The notes under the pieces were generated by a model. The model saw only the letters and a list, made by a program, of their open reading frames with translations, ran no database searches and was not told the origin of the DNA. The position numbers and the translations under genes are program-made. A stretch of 64,000 bases of DNA from Auanema rhodensis (Eukaryota; Nematoda; Chromadorea; Rhabditida; Rhabditidae), in assembly GCA_964057225.1 (NCBI GenBank), contig CAXKVF010000073.1:310001-374000 (forward strand), written 5' to 3'. The first letter of the stretch is position 1, and each line of letters starts with the position of its first letter. Below, piece by piece: positions 25,701 to 38,975 of this stretch.

Positions 25701-28242
25701 ACAATTAATTAGCATAAATTAAAGTTCACGTATATTTCAAAGTCATGGTTACCATGAACCAATATCAATAAAAATTTGTTTTTAGACTAATATGGACATG
25801 GGGAATCTAATTTTGAAAACCGCATCTCTTTATCTTTCACGTGAAGCGAGTTACATACCAAGTGCACATCACGTGTACATTTAATTAGCATAAATCAAAG
25901 TTCACGTAAATTTCAAAGTCATGGTTACCATGAACCAATATCAATAAAAATTTGTTTTTAGACTAATATGGACATGGGGAATCTAATTTTGAAAACCGCA
26001 TCTCTTTATCTTTCACGTGAAGCGAGTTACATACCAAGTGCACATCACGTGTACAATTAATTAGCATAAATTAAAGTTCACGTAAATTTCAAAGTCATGG
26101 TTACCATGAACCAATATCAATAAAAATTTGTTTTTAGACTAATATGGAGATGGGGAATCTGATTTTGAAAACCGCATCTCTTTATCTTTCACGTGAAGAG
26201 AGTTACATACCAAGTGCACATCACGTGTACATTTAATTAGCATAAATCAAAGTTCACGTAAATTTCAAAGTCATGGTTACCATGAACCAATATCAATGAA
26301 AATTTGTTTTTAGACTAATATGGACATGGGGAATCTAATTTTGAAAACCGCATCTCTTTATCTTTCACGTGAAGCGAGTTACATACCAAGTGCACATCAC
26401 GTGTACAATTAATTAGCATAAATTAAAGTTCACGTAAATTTCAAAGTCATGGTTACCATGAACCAATATCAATAAAAATTTGTTTTTAGACTAATATGGA
26501 GATGGGGAATCTGATTTTGAAAACCGCATCTCTTTATCTTTCACGTGAAGGGAGTTACATACCAAGTGCACATCACGTGTACATTTAATTAGCATAAATC
26601 AAAGTTCACGTAAATTTCAAAGACATGGTTACCATGAACCAATATCAATAAAAATTTGTTTTTAGACTAATATGGACATGGGGAATCTAATTTTGAAAAC
26701 CGCATCTCTTTATCTTTCACGTGAAGCGAGTTACATACCAAGTGCACATCACGTGTACAATTAATTAGCATAAATCAAAGTTCACGTATATTTCAAAGTC
26801 ATGGTTACCATGAACCAATATCAATAAAAATTTGTTTTTAGACTAATATGGACATGGGGAATCTAATTTTGAAAACCGCATCTCTTTATCTTTCACGTGA
26901 AGGGAGTTACATACCAAGTGCACATCACGTGTACATTTAATTAGCATAAATCAAAGTTCACGTAAATTTCAAAGACATGGTTACCATGAACCAATATCAA
27001 TAAAAATTTGTTTTTAGACTAATATGGACATGGGGAATCTAATTTTGAAAACCGCATCTCTTTATCTTTCACGTGAAGCGAGTTACATACCAAGTGCACA
27101 TCACGTGTACAATTAATTAGCATAAATCAAAGTTCACGTAAATTTCAAAGTCATGGTTACCATGAACCAATATCAATAAAAATTTGTTTTTAGACTAATA
27201 TGGACATGGGGAATCTTATTTTGAAAACCGCATCTCTTTATCTTTCACGTGAAGCGAGTTACATACCAAGTGCACATCACGTGTACAATTAATTAGCATA
27301 AATTAAAGTTCACGTAAATTTCAAAGTCATGGTTACAATGAACCAATATCAATAAAAATTTGTTTTTAGACTAATATGGAGATGGGGAATCTGATTTTGA
27401 AAACCGCATCTCTTTATCTTTCACGTGAAGGGAGTTACATACCAAGTGCACATCACGTGTACATTTAATTAGCATAAATCAAAGTTCACGTAAATTTCAA
27501 AGACATGGTTACCATGAACCAATATCAATAAAAATTTGTTTTTAGACTAATATGGACATGGGGAATCTAATTTTGAAAACCGCATCTCTTTATCTTTCAC
27601 GTGAAGCGAGTTACATACCAAGTGCACATCACGTGTACAATTAATTAGCATAAATCAAAGTTCACGTATATTTCAAAGTCATGGTTACCATGAACCAATA
27701 TCAATAAAAATTTGTTTTTAGACTAATATGGACATGGGGAATCTAATTTTGAAAACCGCATCTCTTTATCTTTCACGTGAAGCGATTTACATACCAAGTG
27801 CACATCACGTGTACATTTAATTAGCATAAATCAAAGTTCACGTAAATTTCAAAGTCATGGTTACCATGAACCAATATCAATAAAAATTTGTTTTTAGACT
27901 AATATGGACATGGGGAATCTAATTTTGAAAACCGCATCTCTTTATCTTTCACGTGAAGCGAGTTACATACCAAGTGCACATCACGTGTACAATTAATTAG
28001 CATAAATTAAAGTTCACGTAAATTTCAAAGTCATGGTTACCATGCACCAATATCAATAAAAATTTGTTTTTAGACTAATATGGACATGAGGAATCTTATT
28101 TTGAAAACCGCATCTCTTTATCTTTCACGTGAAGCGAGTTACATACCAAGTGCACATCACGTGTACAATTAATTAGCATAAATTAAAGTTCACGTAAATT
28201 TCAAAGTCATGGTTACCATGAACCAATATCAATAAAAATTTG

Positions 28243-28417
28243 TTTTTAGACTAATATGGAGATGGGGAATCTGATTTTGAAAACCGCATCTCTTTATCTT
28301 TCACGTGAAGGGAGTTACATACCAAGTGCACATCACGTGTACATTTAATTAGCATAAATCAAAGTTCACGTAAATTTCAAAGTCATGGTTACCATGAACC
28401 AATATCAATGAAAGTTG
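28243..28417. repeat. 175-bp monomer with altered 3' A/T tract (copy 1)
   Basis: This type B, G69 monomer ends in CAATGAAAGTTG rather than CAATAAAAATTTG, a net loss of 1 bp with base changes in the A5T3 tract. An identical ending occurs exactly 1,583 bp later (unit 29,826-30,000), which is nine monomers minus this one base. The shared, unusual ending shows that the two units are copies of one event and marks the 9-monomer duplication of this part of domain II. Confidence 0.95.
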
Positions 28418-29825
28418 TTTTTAGACTAATATGGACATGGGGAATCTAATTTTGAAAACCGCATCTCTTTATCTTTCACGTGAAGCGAGTTACATACCAA
28501 GTGCACATCACGTGTACAATTAATTAGCATAAATTAAAGTTCACGTAAATTTCAAAGTCATGGTTACCATGAACCAATATCAATAAAAATTTGTTTTTAG
28601 ACTAATATGGAGATGGGGAATCTGATTTTGAAAACCGCATCTCTTTATCTTTCACGTGAAGCGAGTTACATACCAAGTGCACATCACGTGTACATTTAAT
28701 TAGCATAAATCAAAGTTCACGTAAATTTCAAAGTCATGGTTACCATGAACCAATATCAATAAAAATTTGTTTTTAGACTAATATGGACATGGGGAATCTA
28801 ATTTTGAAAACCGCATCTCTTTATCTTTCACGTGAAGCGAGTTACATACCAAGTGCACATCACGTGTACATTTAATTAGCATAAATTAAAGTTCACGTAA
28901 ATTTCAAAGTCATGGTTACCATGAACCAATATCAATAAAAATTTGTTTTTAGACTAATATGGAGATGGGGAATCTGATTTTGAAAACCGCATCTCTTTAT
29001 CTTTCACGTGAAGCGAGTTACATACCAAGTGCACATCACGTGTACAATTAATTAGCATAAATCAAAGTTCACGTAAATTTCAAAGTCATGGTTACCATGA
29101 ACCAATATCAATAAAAATTTGTTTTAAGACTAATATGGACATGGGGAATCTAATTTTGAAAACCGCATCTCTTTATCTTTCACGTGAAGCGAGTTACATA
29201 CCAAGTGCACATCACGTGTACATTTAATTAGCATAAATTAAAGTTCACGTAAATTTCAAAGTCATGGTTACCATGAACCAATATCAATAAAAATTTGTTT
29301 TTAGACTAATATGGAGATGGGGAATCTGATTTTGAAAACCGCATCTCTTTATCTTTCACGTGAAGCGAGTTACATACCAAGTGCACATCACGTGTACAAT
29401 TAATTAGCATAAATCAAAGTTCACGTAAATTTCAAAGTCATGGTTACCATGAACCAATATCAATAAAAATTTGTTTTTAGACTAATATGGACATGGGGAA
29501 TCTAATTTTGAAAACCGCATCTCTTTATCTTTCACGTGAAGCGAGTTACATACCAAGTGCACATCACGTGTACAATTAATTAGCATAAATTAAAGTTCAC
29601 GTAAATTTCAAAGTCATGGTTACCATGCACCAATATCAATAAAAATTTGTTTTTAGACTAATATGGACATGAGGAATCTTATTTTGAAAACCGCATCTCT
29701 TTATCTTTCACGTGAAGCGAGTTACATACCAAGTGCACATCACGTGTACAATTAATTAGCATAAATTAAAGTTCACGTAAATTTCAAAGTCATGGTTACC
29801 ATGAACCAATATCAATAAAAATTTG

Positions 29826-30000
29826 TTTTTAGACTAATATGGAGATGGGGAATCTGATTTTGAAAACCGCATCTCTTTATCTTTCACGTGAAGGGAGTTA
29901 CATACCAAGTGCACATCACGTGTACATTTAATTAGCATAAATCAAAGTTCACGTAAATTTCAAAGTCATGGTTACCATGAACCAATATCAATGAAAGTTG
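29826..30000. repeat. 175-bp monomer with altered 3' A/T tract (copy 2)
   Basis: This is the second occurrence of the CAATGAAAGTTG ending, on a type B, G69 monomer, 1,583 bp after the first. The next monomer starts in normal phase at 30,001. Together with the A24/T31 monomers at 28,085 and 29,668 (the same 1,583-bp distance) it defines a tandem duplication of nine monomers. Confidence 0.95.
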
Positions 30001-30885
30001 TTTTTAGACTAATATGGACATGGGGAATCTAATTTTGAAAACCGCATCTCTTTATCTTTCACGTGAAGCGAGTTACATACCAAGTGCACATCACGTGTAC
30101 AATTAATTAGCATAAATTAAAGTTCACGTAAATTTCAAAGTCATGGTTACCATGAACCAATATCAATAAAAATTTGTTTTTAGACTAATATGGAGATGGG
30201 GAATCTGATTTTGAAAACCGCATCTCTTTATCTTTCACGTGAAGCGAGTTACATACCAAGTGCACATCACGTGTACATTTAATTAGCATAAATCAAAGTT
30301 CACGTAAATTTCAAAGTCATGGTTACCATGAACCAATATCAATAAAAATTTGTTTTTAGACTAATATGGACATGGGGAATCTAATTTTGAAAACCGCATC
30401 TCTTTATCTTTCACGTGAAGCGAGTTACATACCAAGTGCACATCACGTGTACAATTAATTAGCATAAATTAAAGTTCACGTAAATTTCAAAGTCATGGTT
30501 ACAATGAACCAATATCAATAAAAATTTGTTTTTAGACTAATATGGACATGGGGAATCTAATTTTGAAAACCGCATCTCTTTATCTTTCACGTGAAGCGAG
30601 TTACATACCAAGTGCACATCACGTGTACAATTAATTAGCATAAATTAAAGTTCACGTAAATTTCAAAGTCATGGTTACCATGAACCAATATCAATAAAAA
30701 TTTGTTTTTAGACTAATATGGAGATGGGGAATCTGATTTTGAAAACCGCATCTCTTTATCTTTCACGTGAAGGGAGTTACATACCAAGTGCACATCACGT
30801 GTACATTTAATTAGCATAAATCAAAGTTCACGTAAATTTCAAAGTCATGGTTACCATGAACCAATATCAATAAAAATTTGTTTTT

Positions 30886-33800
30886 AGACTAATATGGACA
30901 TGGGGAATCTAATTTTGAAAATCGCATCTCTTTATCTTTCACGTGAAGCGAGTTACATACCAAGTGCACATCACGTGTACAATTAATTAGCATAAATTAA
31001 AGTTCACGTAAATTTCAAAGTCATGGTTACAATGAACCAATATCAATAAAAATTTGTTTTTAGACTAATATGGAGATGGGGAATCTAATTTTGAAAACCG
31101 CATCTCTTTATCTTTCACGTGAAGCGAGTTACATACCAAGTGCACATCACGTGTACATTTAATTAGCATAAATCAAAGTTCACGTAAATTTCAAAGTCAT
31201 GGTTACCATGAACCAATATCAATAAAAATTTGTTTTTAGACTAATATGGACATGGGGAATCAAATTTTGAAAACCGCATCTCTTTATCTTTCACGTGAAG
31301 CGAGTTACATACCAAGTGCACATCACGTGTACAATTAATTAGCATAAATTAAAGTTCACGTAAATTTCAAAGTCATGGTTACCATGAACCAATATCAATA
31401 AAAATTTGTTTTTATACTAATATGGAGATGGGGAATCTGATTTTGAAAATCGCATCTCTTTATCTTTCACGTGAAGCGAGTTACATACCAAGTGCACATC
31501 ACGTGTACAATTAATTAGCATAAATTAAAGTTCACGTAAATTTCAAAGTCATGGTTACCATGAACCAATATCAATAAAAATTTGTTTTTAGACTAATATG
31601 GAGATGGGGAATCTGATTTTGAAAATCGCATCTCTTTATCTTTCACGTGAAGCGAGTTACATACCAAGTGCACATCACGTGTACAATTAATTAGCATAAA
31701 TTAAAGTTCACGTAAATTTCAAAGTCATGGTTACAATGAACCAATATCAATAAAAATTTGTTTTTAGACTAATATGGAGATGGGGAATCTGATTTTGAAA
31801 ATCGCATCTCTTTATCTTTCACGTGAAGGGAGTTACATACCAAGTGCACATCACGTGTACATTTAATTAGCATAAATCAAAGTTCACGTAAATTTCAAAG
31901 TCATGGTTACCATGAACCAATATCAATAAAAATTTGTTTTTAGACTAATATGGAGATGGGGAATCTGATTTTGAAAACCGCATCTCTTTATCTTTCACGT
32001 GAAGCGAGTTACATACCAAGTGCACATCACGTGTACAATTAATTAGCATAAATTAAAGTTCACGTAAATTTCAAAGTCATGGTTACCATGAACCAATATC
32101 AATAAAAATTTGTTTTTAGACTAATATGGAGATGGGGAATCTGATTATGAAAAACGCATCTCTTTATCTTTCACGTGAAGCGAGTTACATACCAAGTGCA
32201 CATCACGTGTACAATTAATTAGCATAAATTAAAGTTCACGTAAATTTCAAAGTCATGGTTACAATGAACCAATATCAATAAAAATTTGTTTTTAGACTAA
32301 TATGGAGATGGGGAATCTGATTTTGAAAACCGCATCTCTTTATCTTTCACGTGAAGCGAGTTACATACCAAGTGCACATCACGTGTACAATTAATTAGCA
32401 TAAATTAAAGTTCACGTAAATTTCAAAGTCATGGTTACCATGAACCAATATCAATAAAAATTTGTTTTTAGACTAATATGGAGATGGGGAATCTGATTTT
32501 GAAAAACGCATCTCTTTATCTTTCACGTGAAGCGAGTTACATACCAAGTGCACATCACGTGTACAATTAATTAGCATAAATTAAAGTTCACGTAAATTTC
32601 AAAGTCATGGTTACAATGAACCAATATCAATAAAAATTTGTTTTTAGACTAATATGGAGATGGGGAATCTGATTTTGAAAACCGCATCTCTTTATCTTTC
32701 ACGTGAAGCGAGTTACATACCAAGTGCACATCACGTGTACAATTAATTAGCATAAATCAAAGTTCACGTAAATTTCAAAGTCATGGTTACCATGAACCAA
32801 TATCAACAAAAATTTGTTTTTAGACTAATATGGACATGGGGAATCTAATTTTGAAAACCGCATCTCTTTATCTTTCACGTGAAGCGAGTTACATACCAAG
32901 TGCACATCACGTGTACAATTAATTAGCATAAATTAAAGTTCACGTAAATTTCAAAGTCATGGTTACCATGAACCAATATCAATAAAAATTTGTTTTTAGA
33001 CTAATATGGAGATGGGGAATCTGATTTTGAAAACCGCATCTCTTTATCTTTCACGTGAAGGGAGTTACATACCAAGTGCACATCACGTGTACATTTAATT
33101 AGCATAAATCAAAGTTCACGTAAATTTCAAAGTCATGGTTACCATGAACCAATATCAATAAAAATTTGTTTTTAGACTAATATGGACATGGGGAATCTAA
33201 TTTTGAAAATCGCATCTCTTTATCTTTCACGTGAAGCGAGTTACATACCAAGTGCACATCACGTGTACAATTAATTAGCATAAATTAAAGTTCACGTAAA
33301 TTTCAAAGTCATGGTTACAATGAACCAATATCAATAAAAATTTGTTTTTAGACTAATATGGAGATGGGGAATCTAATTTTGAAAACCGCATCTCTTTATC
33401 TTTCACGTGAAGCGAGTTACAGACCAAGTGCACATCACGTGTACATTTAATTAGCATAAATCAAAGTTCACGTAAATTTCAAAGTCATGGTTACCATGAA
33501 CCAATATCAATAAAAATTTGTTTTTAGACTAATATGGACATGGGGAATCTAATTTTGAAAACCGCATCTCTTTATCTTTCACGTGAAGCGAGTTACATAC
33601 CAAGTGCACATCACGTGTACAATTAATTAGCATAAATTAAAGTTCACGTAAATTTCAAAGTCATGGTTACCATGAACCAATATCAATAAAAATTTGTTTT
33701 TATACTAATATGGAGATGGGGAATCTGATTTTGAAAATCGCATCTCTTTATCTTTCACGTGAAGCGAGTTACATACCAAGTGCACATCACGTGTACAATT

Positions 33801-34751
33801 AATTAGCATAAATTAAAGTTCACGTAAATTTCAAAGTCATGGTTACAATGAACCAATATCAATAAAAATTTGTTTTTAGACTAATATGGAGATGGGGAAT
33901 CTGATTTTGAAAACAGCATCTCTTTATCTTTCACGTGAAGGGAGTTACATACCAAGTGCACATCACGTGTACATTTAATTAGCATAAATTAAAGTTCACG
34001 TAAATTTCAAAGTCATGGTTACCATGAACCAATATCAATAAAAATTTGTTTTTAGACTAATATGGAGATGGGGAATCTGATTTTGAAAATCGCATCTCTT
34101 TATCTTTCACGTGAAGCGAGTTACATACCAAGTGCACATCACGTGTACAATTAATTAGCATAAATTAAAGTTCACGTAAATTTCAAAGTCATGGTTACAA
34201 TGAACCAATATCAATAAAAATTTGTTTTTAGACTAATATGGAGATGGGGAATCTGATTTTGAAAACCGCATCTCTTTATCTTTCACGTGAAGGGAGTTAC
34301 ATACCAAGTGCACATCACGTGTACAATTAATTAGCATAAATCAAAGTTCACGTAAATTTCAAAGTCATGGTTACCATGAACCAATATCAATAAAAATTTG
34401 TTTTTAGACTAATATGGAGATGGGGAATCTAATTTTGAAAACCGCATCTCTTTATCTTTCACGTGAAGCGAGTTACAGACCAAGTGCACATCACGTGTAC
34501 ATTTAATTAGCATAAATCAAAGTTCACGTAAATTTCAAAGTCATGGTTACCATGAACCAATATCAATAAAAATTTGTTTTTAGACTAATATGGACATGGG
34601 GAATCTAATTTTGAAAACCGCATCTCTTTATCTTTCACGTGAAGCGAGTTACATACCAAGTGCACATCACGTGTACAATTAATTAGCATAAATTAAAGTT
34701 CACGTAAATTTCAAAGTCATGGTTACCATGAACCAATATCAATAAAAATTT
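30886..34751. repeat. Thirteen-monomer and six-monomer duplications in domain II
   Basis: The A/T42 marker at 30,922 and 33,210, the rare G19/A31 unit near 31,075 and 33,363, and the T7 marker at 31,415 and 33,703 are all separated by 2,288 bp, exactly 13 monomers. Nested in the right half is a six-monomer repeat: TTACAGACC at 33,420 and 34,476, and GAAAACAGC at 33,910 and 34,966, are both 1,056 bp apart. A third GAAAACAGC at 36,902 lies 11 monomers further on. Confidence 0.78.
31761..31936. repeat. Second T42+G69 mosaic monomer
   Basis: This type B unit has GAAAATCGC (T42), then GTGAAGGGAG (G69), T102 and C118. It lacks T7, unlike the mosaic at 15,665, so it may be an independent exchange between T42 and G69 lineages. 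It follows several T42 monomers (31,409 onward), which could supply the left part. Confidence 0.72.
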
Positions 34752-37700
34752 GTTTTTATACTAATATGGAGATGGGGAATCTGATTTTGAAAATCGCATC
34801 TCTTTATCTTTCACGTGAAGCGAGTTACATACCAAGTGCACATCACGTGTACAATTAATTAGCATAAATTAAAGTTCACGTAAATTTCAAAGTCATGGTT
34901 ACAATGAACCAATATCAATAAAAATTTGTTTTTAGACTAATATGGAGATGGGGAATCTGATTTTGAAAACAGCATCTCTTTATCTTTCACGTGAAGGGAG
35001 TTACATACCAAGTGCACATCACGTGTACATTTAATTAGCATAAATTAAAGTTCACGTAAATTTCAAAGTCATGGTTACCATGAACCAATATCAATAAAAA
35101 TTTGTTTTTAGACTAATATGGAGATGGGGAATCTGATTTTGAAAATCGCATCTCTTTATCTTTCACGTGAAGCGAGTTACATACCAAGTGCACATCACGT
35201 GTACAATTAATTAGCATAAATTAAAGTTCACGTAAATTTCAAAGTCATGGTTACAATGAACCAATATCAATAAAAATTTGTTTTTAGACTAATATGGAGA
35301 TGGGGAATCTGATTTTGAAAATCGCATCTCTTTATCTTTCACGTGAAGCGAGTTACATACCAAGTGCACATCACGTGTACAATTAATTAGCATAAATTAA
35401 AGTTCACGTAAATTTCAAAGTCATGGTTACCATGAACCAATATCAATAAAAATTTGTTTTTAGACTAATATGGAGATGGGGAATCTGATTTTGAAAATCG
35501 CATCTCTTTATCTTTCACGTGAAGCGAGTTACATACCAAGTGCACATCACGTGTACAATTAATTAGCATAAATTAAAGTTCACGTAAATTTCAAAGTCAT
35601 GGTTACAATGAACCAATATCAATAAAAATTTGTTTTTAGACTAATATGGAGATGGGGAATCTGATTTTGAAAACCGCATCTCTTTATCTTTCACGTGAAG
35701 GTAGTTACATACCAAGTGCACATCACGTGTACATTTAATTAGCATAAATTAAAGTTCACGTAAATTTCAAAGTCATGGTTACCATGAACCAATATCAATA
35801 AAAATTTGTTTTTAGACTAATATGGAGATGGGGAATCTGATTTTGAAAATCGCATCTCTTTATCTTTCACGTGAAGCGAGTTACATACCAAGTGCACATC
35901 ACGTGTACAATTAATTAGCATAAATTAAAGTTCACGTAAATTTCAAAGTCATGGTTACAATGAACCAATATCAATAAAAATTTGTTTTTAGACTAATATG
36001 GAGATGGGGAATCTGATTTTGAAAACCGCATCTCTTTATCTTTCACGTGAAGGGAGTTACATACCAAGTGCACATCACGTGTACAATTAATTAGCATAAA
36101 TCAAAGTTCACGTAAATTTCAAAGTCATGGTTACCATGAACCAATATCAATAAAAATTTGTTTTTAGACTAATATGGAGATGGGGAATCTAATTTTGAAA
36201 ACCGCATCTCTTTATCTTTCACGTGAAGGTAGTTACATACCAAGTGCACATCACGTGTACAATTAATTAGCATAAATTAAAGTTCACGTAAATTTCAAAG
36301 TCATGGTTACAATGAACCAATATCAATAAAAATTTGTTTTTAGACTAATATGGAGATGGGGAATCTGATTTTGAAAACCGCATCTCTTTATCTTTCACGT
36401 GAAGGGAGTTACATACCAAGTGCACATCACGTGTACAATTAATTAGCATAAATCAAAGTTCACGTAAATTTCAAAGTCATGGTTACCATGAACCAATATC
36501 AATAAAAATTTGTTTTTAGACTAATATGGACATGGGGAATCTAATTTTGAAAACCGCATCTCTTTATCTTTCACGTGAAGCGAGTTACATACCAAGTGCA
36601 CATCACGTGTACAATTAATTAGCATAAATTAAAGTTCACGTAAATTTCAAAGTCATGGTTACCATGAACCAATATCAATAAAAATTTGTTTTTATACTAA
36701 TATGGAGATGGGGAATCTGATTTTGAAAATCGCATCTCTTTATCTTTCACGTGAAGCGAGTTACATACCAAGTGCACATCACGTGTACAATTAATTAGCA
36801 TAAATTAAAGTTCACGTAAATTTCAAAGTCATGGTTACAATGAACCAATATCAATAAAAATTTGTTTTTAGACTAATATGGAGATGGGGAATCTGATTTT
36901 GAAAACAGCATCTCTTTATCTTTCACGTGAAGGGAGTTACATACCAAGTGCACATCACGTGTACATTTAATTAGCATAAATTAAAGTTCACGTAAATTTC
37001 AAAGTCATGGTTACCATGAACCAATATCAATAAAAATTTGTTTTTAGACTAATATGGAGATGGGGAATCTGATTTTGAAAATCGCATCTCTTTATCTTTC
37101 ACGTGAAGCGAGTTACATACCAAGTGCACATCACGTGTACAATTAATTAGCATAAATTAAAGTTCACGTAAATTTCAAAGTCATGGTTACAATGAACCAA
37201 TATCAATAAAAATTTGTTTTTAGACTAATATGGAGATGGGGAATCTGATTTTGAAAACCGCATCTCTTTATCTTTCACGTGAAGGGAGTTACATACCAAG
37301 TGCACATCACGTGTACAATTAATTAGCATAAATCAAAGTTCACGTAAATTTCAAAGTCATGGTTACCATGAACCAATATCAATAAAAATTTGTTTTTAGA
37401 CTAATATGGAGATGGGGAATCTGATTTTGAAAACCGCATCTCTTTATCTTTCACGTGAAGCGAGTTACATACCAAGTGCACATCACGTGTACAATTAATT
37501 AGCATAAATTAAAGTTCACGTAAATTTCAAAGTCATGGTTACAATGAACCAATATCAATAAAAATTTGTTTTTAGACTAATATGGAGATGGGGAATCTGA
37601 TTTTGAAAATCGCATCTCTTTATCTTTCACGTGAAGCGAGTTACATACCAAGTGCACATCACGTGTACAATTAATTAGCATAAATTAAAGTTCACGTAAA

Positions 37701-38800
37701 TTTCAAAGTCATGGTTACCATGAACCAATATCAATAAAAATTTGTTTTTAGACTAATATGGAGATGGGGAATCTGATTTTGAAAATCGCATCTCTTTATC
37801 TTTCACGTGAAGCGAGTTACATACCAAGTGCACATCACGTGTACAATTAATTAGCATAAATTAAAGTTCACGTAAATTTCAAAGTCATGGTTACAATGAA
37901 CCAATATCAATAAAAATTTGTTTTTAGACTAATATGGAGATGGGGAATCTGATTTTGAAAACCGCATCTCTTTATCTTTCACGTGAAGGTAGTTACATAC
38001 CAAGTGCACATCACGTGTACATTTAATTAGCATAAATTAAAGTTCACGTAAATTTCAAAGTCATGGTTACCATGAACCAATATCAATAAAAATTTGTTTT
38101 TAGACTAATATGGACATGGGGAATCTAATTTTGAAAACCGCATCTCTTTATCTTTCACGTGAAGCGAGTTACATACCAAGTGCACATCACGTGTACAATT
38201 AATTAGCATAAATTAAAGTTCACGTAAATTTCAAAGTCATGGTTACCATGAACCAATATCAATAAAAATTTGTTTTTATACTAATATGGAGATGGGGAAT
38301 CTGATTTTGAAAATCGCATCTCTTTATCTTTCACGTGAAGCGAGTTACATACCAAGTGCACATCACGTGTACAATTAATTAGCATAAATTAAAGTTCACG
38401 TAAATTTCAAAGTCATGGTTACAATGAACCAATATCAATAAAAATTTGTTTTTAGACTAATATGGAGATGGGGAATCTGATTTTGAAAACCGCATCTCTT
38501 TATCTTTCACGTGAAGGGAGTTACATACCAAGTGCACATCACGTGTACATTTAATTAGCATAAATTAAAGTTCACGTAAATTTCAAAGTCATGGTTACCA
38601 TGAACCAATATCAATAAAAATTTGTTTTTAGACTAATATGGACATGGGGAATCTAATTTTGAAAACCGCATCTCTTTATCTTTCACGTGAAGCGAGTTAC
38701 AAACCAAGTGCACATCACGTGTACAATTAATTAGCATAAATTAAAGTTCACGTAAATTTCAAAGTCATGGTTACCATGAACCAATATCAATAAAAATTTG

Positions 38801-38975
38801 TTTTTAGACTAATATGGAGATGGGAATCTGATTTTGAAAACCGCATCTCTTTATCTTAAACGTGAAGCGAGTTACATACCAAGTGCACATCACGTGTACA
38901 TTTAATTAGCATAAATTAAAGTTCACGTAAATTTTAAAGTCATGGTTACCATGAACCAATATCAATAAAAATTTG
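38801..38975. repeat. 175-bp monomer lacking one G at 22-25, with A59A60
   Basis: This type B monomer reads GAGATGGGAATCTG, one G short of the usual GAGATGGGGAATCTG. It also carries the double change A59A60 (CTTAAACGTG), which removes the first CACGTG hexamer, and a T in TTTTAAAG near position 136. It is the first A59A60 monomer after domain II and lies just inside domain III, so it may be close to the domain boundary. Confidence 0.93.

Larger units (their letters stand above)
19713..29667. repeat. Loose higher-order repeat marked by A24/T31 monomers
   Basis: CATGAGGAATCTTA marks one monomer per local unit at 19,731, 21,843, 23,861, 25,621, 28,085 and 29,668. The spacings are 12 monomers, 12 monomers less the 94-bp deletion, 10, 14, and 9 less one base. 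In each case the preceding monomer is type A with C155 and the following one is type B, usually with G69. The internal order is similar but not identical between units, so this is a decaying or still forming higher-order repeat rather than a fixed one. Confidence 0.75.
12673..38624. repeat. Domain II: central sub-array marked by T42 and G69 monomers
   Basis: This stretch holds 148 units, one of them truncated. Two variants are confined to it as far as I can read: T42 (GAAAATCGC instead of GAAAACCGC), first at 12,714 and last in the monomer at 38,273, and G69 (GTGAAGGGAG instead of GTGAAGCGAG), from the monomer at 12,849 to the one ending at 38,624. T42 and G69 normally sit on different monomers. 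A24+T31 (CATGAGGAATCTTA) occurs six times, at 19,731, 21,843, 23,861, 25,621, 28,085 and 29,668, marking local units of 12, about 12, 10, 14 and 9 monomers. The domain I/III markers A59A60, A108, G114 and the A85/G119 pair are absent here. It looks like a separately homogenised, probably younger expansion; relative age is an inference. Confidence 0.82.
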
